Source: Clostridiales bacterium
Lineage (GTDB): Bacteria; Bacillota; Clostridia; Christensenellales; CAG-1252
Direction of reading: 5' to 3'
DNA length: 6,279 bases
Assembly: GCA_003445835.1 (NCBI GenBank)
Contig: DMCI01000097.1
Coordinates: forward strand, 1-6,279
Position 1 is the stretch's first letter. Each line of letters begins with the position of its first letter. Under the pieces are notes generated by a model. The model saw nothing but the letters and a program-made list of their open reading frames with translations, ran no database searches and had not been told where the DNA came from. This document shows, in pieces, positions 1 to 4,653 of this stretch. A program made the translations under genes and the position numbers.

Positions 1-492
1 GAGTACGTCGGCAGGTGCAAAGTGGTCAAAAAGGAAGCGGACGATTATCTTGCAAGCGGCGTCTTCTCGGAGGAAGTTGCCGACGCCGTCAAGGTCAGCG
101 GTTTGACTTTGAAGGGCGATACGTTGATCACTTCCGCCATCTACGCCGTAAAACCGGGCGACGGCAGCGCGCGTGAGCAGGCGGCAAGTTGTCAAAGAGT
201 CCTCGGCGCGGGCGCCAACTTTGCGGTGGAGTACGCTACCAAGAGGTATCGCAGCAACTTGATCAACTGGGGTATGATCCCTTATCTCACGCAGGCAAAC
301 TTCGAGGTCGGCGATATCGTCATCGTTCCCGACGTCAAGGAAAGTCTCCTTGCGGATAAGCCCTTTGCTCTTTATATCGTAAGAGGGGGCAAGGTCATCA
401 AAGATACGGCGTACGTGGACAAACTCACCGACGACGAAAAAACCATCATCAAGGACGGTTGCTTGATCAATTACTACGCCAACAAGAAATAA
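1..492 (+). CDS. Aconitase-superfamily hydratase, C-terminal (swivel) domain, 5'-truncated by window edge
   Basis: This is the last 163 codons of a larger protein. The frame is open to base 1, so the GTG at 22 is probably not the start. The swivel-domain hallmark GDGSARE (codons at about 157-177) matches the GEGSSREH loop of aconitases, which supplies an active-site Ser and Arg, and both residues are kept. It is followed by YRSNLINWGM (247-276), the equivalent of the usual RSNL/GxxP segment. The first residues, EYVGR, and the C-terminal GCLINYY resemble the YbhJ-like 'hydratase/aconitase' branch found in many anaerobes better than housekeeping AcnA or LeuD; this is from memory of the family. 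Members of the superfamily isomerise or dehydrate hydroxy-acids using a [4Fe-4S] cluster, but the cluster cysteines lie upstream of the window, so substrate and activity cannot be judged. A separate LeuD-like small subunit starting at 22 is the alternative, but less likely. The stop is 27 nt before alr. Confidence 0.82.
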   Translation, partial: EYVGRCKVVKKEADDYLASGVFSEEVADAVKVSGLTLKGDTLITSAIYAVKPGDGSAREQAASCQRVLGAGANFAVEYATKRYRSNLINWGMIPYLTQANFEVGDIVIVPDVKESLLADKPFALYIVRGGKVIKDTAYVDKLTDDEKTIIKDGCLINYYANKK

Positions 493-502
493 TCTCTTTC
501 CC

Positions 503-519
503 GCCGCATAAAATGCGGT
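503..519 (+). promoter_or_regulatory. Hairpin immediately upstream of the alr start codon, in place of a Shine-Dalgarno site
   Basis: CCGCAT (504-509) and ATGCGG (513-518) form a perfect 6-bp stem with an AAA loop, extendable by a G-U pair (503/519). The hairpin ends at the base before the alr ATG (520). No T-run follows, so it is not a terminator. No GGAGG-like sequence lies in the 27-nt gap. It may be an mRNA structure that influences initiation at alr, but function is inferred only from position. Confidence 0.4.
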
Positions 520-1554
520 ATGAAAGTGGAGATCTCTCTCGGCGCGATCAAGCGCAACTCGGAACGCATTGCAAAAACGGTCGATAAACCCTTGATCCCG
601 ATGCTGAAAGCCGACGCCTACGGGCACGGCGCGGCGCGGGTGGCGCGGGCGATATCGGCGGAGTATTACGGAGTGGCTACGGAGGAAGAAGGCGTACCTT
701 TAAGGGAAGCCGGTAAACAAATCCTCGTTACCGCTCCGTCTTTTTCATCCGTGGGGCTTTGTCGTCGTTACGATATGATCCCGTTGATCGGTGACTTCGA
801 CGTTGCCAAACGGGCGGCGGCGCTTGGCGTCAAAAGGTGTCATATCAAGGTCAACAGCGGGATGAACCGACTGGGGTTTCGTCCCGAGGAATGCCGCGAG
901 ATCACGCTGTTTCTTACGCGCGCAGGCGTTAAGATCGAAGGCGCTGCCACCCATTACAAGGAGTCCTCCGTCCAAAACGTCCTTTGTCAAAACGAAGCTT
1001 TTCGCCGTGCGATCCGCGCGATCAAAAACGCGCTTTCGGACGCGGGCGGGGAAGAAAAACTCGTCACTTCCGTAACGGGATGCGGCGCGCCTTTTTCCGG
1101 GGAGTTCGATTACCTTCGCGTCGGGCTTGCCCTCTACGGGTATCCGACGGATGCGGTGACGAAAACGCTCTCGCTTGAAAAGGCAATGAAGGTGAGCAGC
1201 GAGGTCATTAAGACAAAAATCATCGAAGAGGGGGAAACGCTTGGCTATTCGGGCGTTTTTCGCGCGCCGAAACGACTCAAAGCCTATACCGTTCTCGGTG
1301 GGTACGGCGACGGCGTCGCGCGCAGCGAAGTCGGACGCAAAGTTTTGTCGGCGGGGCGGCGGCTTACGATCGCCGCCGTTTCGATGGATAGTTTTGAAAT
1401 GATCTCCGATCACGTTGACTTGAAGGTGGGTCGGCGTGTTATAATACTTTCAAAAGAAGCGGATGCTTGCTATGTCGCCGCTAAGCGGGGCACCATCCCT
1501 TACGAAGTACTGCTCGGCTACGACGTGCCGAGGGCGGAAAAGGTCTATGTTTGA
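520..1554 (+). CDS. alr: Alanine racemase (PLP-dependent)
   Basis: The 344-aa cytosolic enzyme interconverts L- and D-alanine and supplies D-Ala for peptidoglycan. The fold-type III alanine racemase motifs are in order: VEISLGAIKRN at 3-13 (family form VEIDLxAIxxN); KADAYGHG at 30-37, where Lys30 is the PLP-bound catalytic base; KVNSGMNRLGF at 110-120, where Lys110 and Arg117 align with Lys129 (carbamylated) and Arg136 of the Geobacillus enzyme; GYSGVFRA at 242-249; GYGDG at 261-265, where Tyr262 is the second catalytic base; SMDSFEM at 288-294, with Ser in place of the usual Cys; and IPYEVL at 326-331. It is somewhat shorter than the common 370-390 aa, through trimmed loops, and all key residues are present. 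The N-terminal motif fixes ATG 520 as the start, although it lacks a Shine-Dalgarno site and a hairpin precedes it. The 3' end overlaps the next gene by 8 nt, which suggests an operon. Confidence 0.95.
   Translation: MKVEISLGAIKRNSERIAKTVDKPLIPMLKADAYGHGAARVARAISAEYYGVATEEEGVPLREAGKQILVTAPSFSSVGLCRRYDMIPLIGDFDVAKRAAALGVKRCHIKVNSGMNRLGFRPEECREITLFLTRAGVKIEGAATHYKESSVQNVLCQNEAFRRAIRAIKNALSDAGGEEKLVTSVTGCGAPFSGEFDYLRVGLALYGYPTDAVTKTLSLEKAMKVSSEVIKTKIIEEGETLGYSGVFRAPKRLKAYTVLGGYGDGVARSEVGRKVLSAGRRLTIAAVSMDSFEMISDHVDLKVGRRVIILSKEADACYVAAKRGTIPYEVLLGYDVPRAEKVYV
1415..1445 (+). promoter_or_regulatory. Possible internal sigma-70/SigA promoter within the 3' end of alr
   Basis: TTGACT (1415-1420, 5 of 6 to consensus) and a perfect TATAAT (1440-1445) are separated by 19 nt, longer than the ideal 17. 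Initiation near 1452 would give an approximately 95-nt leader before the cyclo-ligase ATG at 1547 and would allow it and rsmD to be transcribed independently of alr. The boxes lie in codons for a normal alr segment (VII), so chance is possible. Confidence 0.3.
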
Positions 1555-2092
1555 AAAAAAGTTGATTCGCAAATCCGTAAGAGCAAAACTCGCGGCGATG
1601 TCCGTGGAAGATCGCGTCATCAAAAACGCCGCGATCACGGCAAGATTTTTGTCTTCGCCGGAGTATAAGTCGGCGCGCACGATCTTCTTTTATTTTTCCA
1701 CCGAAGAGGAAGCGGATACCCGTGCGGCGATCCGTCACGCTCTTATGGACGGCAAACAGGTGTTTTTGCCTCGGACGGAAGGGGAGGATATGTGCTTCGT
1801 TTCGTACAAAACGGGCGACAGGTTGGAACTTAATCCCACCTATTGCGTGGAGGAACCCGTCGGGGAGGCGACTACCGTCACGCCCGATCTCGTCGTGATC
1901 CCTTTGATCGCTTTTGACAAGGACAAGCATCGCTTGGGACGCGGCAAAGGCTACTACGACCGTTTTTTGAAAGATTTTACGGGCAAGGGCGTCGCGCTTG
2001 CTTTTTCGGAGCAGGAATGCGATCGCGTTCCTATGGAAGAGTTCGATCTTTCTCCGCAGATCGTTTTGACCGATAAGGAGCGTATCGAATGA
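1547..2092 (+). CDS. fau: 5-formyltetrahydrofolate cyclo-ligase (5,10-methenyl-THF synthetase)
   Basis: This 181-aa protein is predicted to convert 5-formyl-THF plus ATP to 5,10-methenyl-THF, returning the storage or inhibitory folate to the one-carbon pool. Family features are the basic N-terminus KKLIRKSVRAKL (4-15), the FFYFSTEEEADT segment (47-58), the core strand PDLVVIPLIAFD (113-124), the glycine-rich signature RLGRGKGYYDRF (129-140) that forms the nucleotide/substrate site, and the C-terminal LSPQIVLTDK (168-177). The length fits the family (180-200 aa). I chose ATG 1547 because family N-termini begin just before the KK..RK motif; the upstream in-frame ATG at 1463 would add 28 residues read inside alr. 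Weak AAAAGG lies 3 nt upstream. The start overlaps the alr stop by 8 nt and the stop overlaps rsmD by 4 nt, which indicates translational coupling. It is called yqgN in Bacillus and ygfA/fau in E. coli. Confidence 0.92.
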   Translation: MFEKKLIRKSVRAKLAAMSVEDRVIKNAAITARFLSSPEYKSARTIFFYFSTEEEADTRAAIRHALMDGKQVFLPRTEGEDMCFVSYKTGDRLELNPTYCVEEPVGEATTVTPDLVVIPLIAFDKDKHRLGRGKGYYDRFLKDFTGKGVALAFSEQECDRVPMEEFDLSPQIVLTDKERIE

Positions 2093-2628
2093 GAGTCATC
2101 GCAGGGAAGTACAAAGGGCGTCAGCTCTTTTCGCCCAAAGATCAATCCGTCCGTCCCACGACGGATCGGATCAAGGAAAACGTCTTCAATCTCCTGCAAG
2201 GCAGGGTGGCGGGCGCGGCGTTTTTGGACCTTTTCGGCGGCAGCGGCGCAATGACCGTCGAAGCGTTATCCCGCGGCGCGGTAAAGGCGGTCACGGTGGA
2301 CGCATCGAGGGAAAGCGTCGATCTCATCAAGCGCAATTTTCGCAAGATCGGCATCGGCAACGAAGCGCAGATCGTCGAAGTCGAGTACGGCGTCGCCTTA
2401 AAACGTATGGCGGGGCAAAAATTCGATATTATTTATCTGGATCCTCCCTACAAAGCGGGGGTGGAAAAGGACGTTTTGGACAAGATCTCCGAGGGCGGCT
2501 TTTTGGCGGACGGCGGCGTCATGGTGTTGGAACACGCCACCGAGATCCCCTTCCTCTACGAAGGCGCTTTGAAGGTGTTTGACTCCCGCAAATACGGCAG
2601 CGTGACTATTGAACTTTTGTCCTATTGA
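2089..2628 (+). CDS. rsmD: 16S rRNA (guanine(966)-N(2))-methyltransferase RsmD
   Basis: This 179-aa SAM-dependent Rossmann-fold methyltransferase modifies G966 (E. coli numbering) of 16S rRNA in the small subunit head. The characteristic N-terminus MRVIAGKYKGR (1-11) and VRPTTDRIKENVFNLL (21-36) are diagnostic. SAM motif I is LDLFGGSGAM (46-55), with EALSRGA at 58-64. The catalytic DPPY of N2-guanine methylases is at 118-121, and RKYGSVTIELL (168-178) is the usual C-terminus. Length matches the family (about 180-190 aa). Its ATG overlaps the preceding stop (ATGA), and AAGGAG at 2075-2080 lies 8 nt upstream, a strong ribosome-binding site. rsmD next to coaD is a very common Firmicutes arrangement (ylbH-ylbI in Bacillus). 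A terminator follows at 2659. Confidence 0.96.
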   Translation: MRVIAGKYKGRQLFSPKDQSVRPTTDRIKENVFNLLQGRVAGAAFLDLFGGSGAMTVEALSRGAVKAVTVDASRESVDLIKRNFRKIGIGNEAQIVEVEYGVALKRMAGQKFDIIYLDPPYKAGVEKDVLDKISEGGFLADGGVMVLEHATEIPFLYEGALKVFDSRKYGSVTIELLSY

Positions 2629-2658
2629 TCCTATTTTGATAGTTTTTCATACAAATCT

Positions 2659-2690
2659 CGGGCGAATCTTGACAAACGCCCGCTTTTTTT
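2659..2690 (+). terminator. Rho-independent terminator of the alr-rsmD unit, overlapping the coaD promoter
   Basis: CGGGCG (2659-2664) pairs with CGCCCG (2677-2682) as a perfect 6-bp GC stem around a 12-nt loop. One C and seven T residues (2684-2690) follow. It lies 30 nt after the rsmD stop. The loop DNA contains TTGACA, the -35 element of the next promoter, and the T-run sits in that promoter's spacer. The long loop makes it a medium-strength prediction. Confidence 0.72.
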
Positions 2691-2697
2691 GTATTAT
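2669..2697 (+). promoter_or_regulatory. coaD promoter (SigA type), predicted to give a leaderless mRNA
   Basis: The -35 TTGACA (2669-2674) is perfect consensus, the spacer is exactly 17 nt, and the -10 is TATTAT (2692-2697, 5 of 6). Counting the last -10 base as -7 puts +1 at 2704, the A of the coaD ATG. There is no Shine-Dalgarno sequence between the -10 box and the start codon, in agreement with leaderless initiation. Promoter presence is strongly supported by sequence; the exact start site is inferred. Confidence 0.82.
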
Positions 2698-2703
2698 TCA
2701 AGT

Positions 2704-3174
2704 ATGAGCAAGTGTTTGGTTACGGGTAGTTTTGATCCGATCACCCGCGGACATCAGGATATCATTGAAAAAGCCCTTCGCGCTTTCGACGAGGTTTCGG
2801 TCGGTATTTTGGTCAATCCCGATCGTTTTCCTCTTTTTACCGAGGAGCAACGTATCTGTATGATCCAGGCGGTGTTTGGCGATAGGGTCAACGTGTTTGG
2901 CTTCGACGGGTTGGCGGTGGACGCCGCAAAAGCCATCGGGGCGGACTTTTTCGTGCGCGGTATCCGTGACGAAGCGGATCTTGCTTACGAGCTTGAAATG
3001 GCGGATTTCAACCGCGCTCACGGTGTTGAGACCGTGTTCTTCCTCTCCGACGTGCGACTTCGCAACGTCAGCGCCACCAAGGCGAGGGAAGGACTGATGA
3101 GCGGCGCGGATCATTCCTTTATCGACGAAGGCGTCTACGCCCTCGCATCGCAGTATTTGGAGGAGAGGTCATGA
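2704..3174 (+). CDS. coaD: Pantetheine-phosphate adenylyltransferase (phosphopantetheine adenylyltransferase)
   Basis: This 156-aa enzyme transfers AMP from ATP to 4'-phosphopantetheine to give dephospho-CoA, the penultimate step of CoA synthesis. The HxGH-type nucleotidyltransferase motif is seen as GSFDPITRGH (8-17; TxGH at 14-17), and RGIRDEADLAYELEMADFNR (85-104) is the strongly conserved substrate-binding region of CoaD. The C-terminal nucleotide motif reads NVSATKAR (121-128), where CoaD usually has an ISSS-type sequence, a mild divergence that keeps the fold-family SxT pattern. Length is typical (about 160 aa). ATG 2704 was chosen because family proteins start directly before the first strand; an in-frame TTG at 2689 would lie inside the promoter. 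No Shine-Dalgarno is present, so the transcript is predicted leaderless. The stop overlaps the next gene by 4 nt. Confidence 0.95.
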   Translation: MSKCLVTGSFDPITRGHQDIIEKALRAFDEVSVGILVNPDRFPLFTEEQRICMIQAVFGDRVNVFGFDGLAVDAAKAIGADFFVRGIRDEADLAYELEMADFNRAHGVETVFFLSDVRLRNVSATKAREGLMSGADHSFIDEGVYALASQYLEERS

Positions 3175-3632
3175 CGGACGTCACCGAGATCATTGACGAA
3201 CTTGAAAAGGAAGTCTTGGGCAAAAAGAACATCTTCGGCAAGTGCTACGTGGAGGAAGTAAAAGTCACGGCGCTCCTTTCCCGCTTGCGCGAGGCGATCC
3301 CGCAATGCTTCTACGAGGCGCAAGCGCTTTTGCGTCAGGGGGACGCCATCATCTCGGAAGCAAATCGCAGGGCGGAAGCCATCGTTCAAAACGCCAACGA
3401 TACGCGTGAAAAACTCGTACACGATTCCGAGGTGCTTACCGAAGCCAAAAAGCACGCCGCGGAGATCGAGAACACTACGCAGGACTATTGCGAAAATCTT
3501 CGCATTTCCGTCCACCAAAACTTGGATAAGCAACTTTACGACATCGCCGTCAAAATGAACGAGACGATGATGACGATCGAAAGCCTCCGTGAGGAACTGT
3601 GGAAGCGTTCCGGCGGCGGCAGTACAAATTGA
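3171..3632 (+). CDS. Coiled-coil protein of unknown function, linked to coaD
   Basis: This is a soluble, charged, mostly helical 153-aa protein with no signal peptide, membrane segment, or Walker or other catalytic motif. The N-terminus (about 1-22) reads as a short acidic helix IIDELEKEVL and a KKNIFGK turn. A second helix with LLSRLREAIP (35-44) follows. From about 46 to 125 there is a long Ala/Glu/Lys-rich helix (ISEANRRAEAIVQNANDTRE) of the kind seen in DivIVA or the ATP-synthase b/E stalk. It ends in IESLREELWKR and a Gly-rich tail. Similar short proteins occur between coaD and ylbJ in clostridial genomes and are often labelled 'ATPase'; nothing here supports ATPase activity. The start is set by GGAGGAG (3159-3165), 5 nt upstream, and the ATGA overlap with coaD implies coupled translation. 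A scaffold or membrane-associated structural role is possible but unproven. Confidence 0.88.
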   Translation: MTDVTEIIDELEKEVLGKKNIFGKCYVEEVKVTALLSRLREAIPQCFYEAQALLRQGDAIISEANRRAEAIVQNANDTREKLVHDSEVLTEAKKHAAEIENTTQDYCENLRISVHQNLDKQLYDIAVKMNETMMTIESLREELWKRSGGGSTN

Positions 3633-3669
3633 TTTTTTCCTATTTATGCGATAAAAACGATTGTTTTTG

Positions 3670-3696
3670 ACCGAGGTGGCATATCTCGGTTTTTTT
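3670..3696 (+). terminator. Rho-independent terminator after the coaD/coiled-coil unit
   Basis: ACCGAG (3670-3675) pairs with CTCGGT (3685-3690), extendable by a G-U pair (3676/3684) to 7 bp with a 7-nt loop. A run of seven T residues (3690-3696) follows. Immediately before it is an AT-rich inverted repeat, AAAAAC-GATT-GTTTTT (3653-3668), which could form a small preceding hairpin. The T-run directly abuts an ATG (3697) that may be the ylbJ start. Confidence 0.75.
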
Positions 3697-4653
3697 ATGC
3701 GTATAGTTACTATGCGCAAGTTTGTCCTTCCGCTTTCGGTGCTGTTTGTTCTTGCGGCGCTCCTGCTTTCTCCCGCGCGGTATTTCGCGTCGGTGCAAAA
3801 AGGGGTGTTGCTGTTTTCTTCTTCGGTGCTTCCGTCGATGCTTCCGTACTTCTTTTTCACCAAGGTTTTGACTATGACGGGATGCGTCACGGCGCTTGCG
3901 GGCACGGTCGGAAGGCCCGTCGCCAAACTTTATCGCACGGATCCTATCGCGGCGTATCCCTTTTTGATGAGTTTTTTAAGCGGGTATCCCGTCGGGGCGC
4001 GCGTCCTTGCTGACGTGTACGAAAAAGGATTGATCTGCAAGGAGGATGCGGCGCGGGCGGCGTCCTTTTGCTCTACAAGCGGCAGTATGTTCGTATTGGG
4101 CAGCGTAGGCGCCGTCGTCTTAAAAGACGCGGGCGCGGGGGCGGTCATTCTCGTCGCGCATTATCTCGGCGCCGTCTTAAACGGTTTTTTCTACCGCGGC
4201 AAAAAGCGCAGGCGGGAAGCGTTTGCCTTGCCGGACATAAAAAGAAGCGACAATGTACTATCCGAAGCGATGTACGAAAGCGTGCTTTCCTTGGCTTTGG
4301 TCGGCGGGTTCATCGCCGTCGCCAACCTCCTCGGCGACGTGGTCTTCGACGTTTTGACAAAAGCGGGGGCGGGCGGCGCGTTGCATCATACGACGCTCGG
4401 CGCTTTCTTTTACTCGGTCTTCGAGGTCACGCGCGGTTGCGTGGAGTTTTCGCTCCTCGGCGCAAAAAGAGTTTGGACGGCGGCGTTTTGTTGTTTTGCC
4501 GTGTCCTTCGGCGGACTTTCCGTCCTGTTGCAGTCGATCGCGTTTTTGGGAAAAACGGGGTTGAAATTTTCAAAATTCCTGCTGATAAAATTTACGCAGG
4601 CGGCGTTGTCGTTCGGTTTGTGCGTGCCGATCGGATTTTTGTTTTTGAATTAA
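3697..4653 (+). CDS. ylbJ: YlbJ-like polytopic membrane protein (sporulation integral membrane protein family)
   Basis: This very hydrophobic protein has 318 aa from ATG 3697, or 313 aa from ATG 3712. An N-terminal membrane helix (about 8-26) is followed by the family segment VLLFSSSVLPSMLPYFFF (37-54), the hallmark SGYPVGA (95-101), FCSTSGSMFVLGSVG (124-138), further membrane spans at about 140-165, 198-222 and 260-285, and the conserved FGGLSVLLQ (271-279). A positively charged loop (GKKRRREA, 168-175) separates two halves that resemble repeated nucleoside-recognition/Gate-type units. B. subtilis YlbJ (about 400 aa) is a mother-cell (SigE-dependent) gene needed for heat-resistant spores; its transported substrate, if any, is unknown. 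This copy is shorter. The start is uncertain: neither ATG has a Shine-Dalgarno site, 3697 directly follows a terminator T-run, and a palindrome covers both. Position downstream of coaD matches Bacillus. It converges on tmcAL with a shared stop. Confidence 0.85.
   Translation: MRIVTMRKFVLPLSVLFVLAALLLSPARYFASVQKGVLLFSSSVLPSMLPYFFFTKVLTMTGCVTALAGTVGRPVAKLYRTDPIAAYPFLMSFLSGYPVGARVLADVYEKGLICKEDAARAASFCSTSGSMFVLGSVGAVVLKDAGAGAVILVAHYLGAVLNGFFYRGKKRRREAFALPDIKRSDNVLSEAMYESVLSLALVGGFIAVANLLGDVVFDVLTKAGAGGALHHTTLGAFFYSVFEVTRGCVEFSLLGAKRVWTAAFCCFAVSFGGLSVLLQSIAFLGKTGLKFSKFLLIKFTQAALSFGLCVPIGFLFLN
3699..3717 (+). repeat. Imperfect palindrome across the candidate ylbJ start codons
   Basis: GCGTATAGT-T-ACTATGCGC is an inverted repeat with 9-base arms that differ at one position (a T-G pair in RNA) around a central T. 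In mRNA it could form an 8-bp stem with a TTA loop, burying ATG 3712. In DNA it has the symmetry of an operator for a dimeric regulator. It contains TATAGT, but no matching -35 box is present. Function is unknown. Confidence 0.4.

Noticed and set aside
509..514. TAAAAT as a -10 box for a leaderless alr transcript
   Set aside because: No -35 element or extended -10 at suitable distance, and the hexamer overlaps the hairpin; the coaD case is much stronger.
745..1413. Minus-strand frame of 222 codons within alr
   Set aside because: It is antisense to intact alr motifs, with no family similarity recognised and no start signals.
1463..1546. Upstream ATG for the cyclo-ligase inside alr
   Set aside because: The 28 extra residues are not part of the family; ATG 1547 directly precedes the conserved N-terminal KKLIRK segment.
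1481..1930. Minus-strand frame within the cyclo-ligase gene
   Set aside because: It is antisense to a conserved enzyme, and its composition is that of a reversed coding frame.
1914..1942. TTGACA inside the cyclo-ligase gene as a promoter
   Set aside because: No -10-like hexamer at 16-18 nt; the sequence there is GC-rich.
2631..2647. CTAT-TTTG-ATAG followed by five T, a possible first terminator after rsmD
   Set aside because: The 4-bp AT-rich stem is too weak, and the GC-stem terminator at 2659 is the better candidate.
2689..2703. TTG start for coaD adding five residues
   Set aside because: It lies within the spacer and -10 of the promoter, and family proteins begin directly before the first beta strand.
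3135..3926. Long minus-strand open frame (263 codons) across coaD end, the coiled-coil gene and ylbJ start
   Set aside because: It is antisense to three well-supported genes, crosses a terminator, and has a composition (Arg-rich, no motif) typical of reverse frames in G+C-balanced coding DNA.
4353..4382. TTGACA inside ylbJ as a promoter
   Set aside because: The expected -10 position reads GGCGCG, so there is no promoter.
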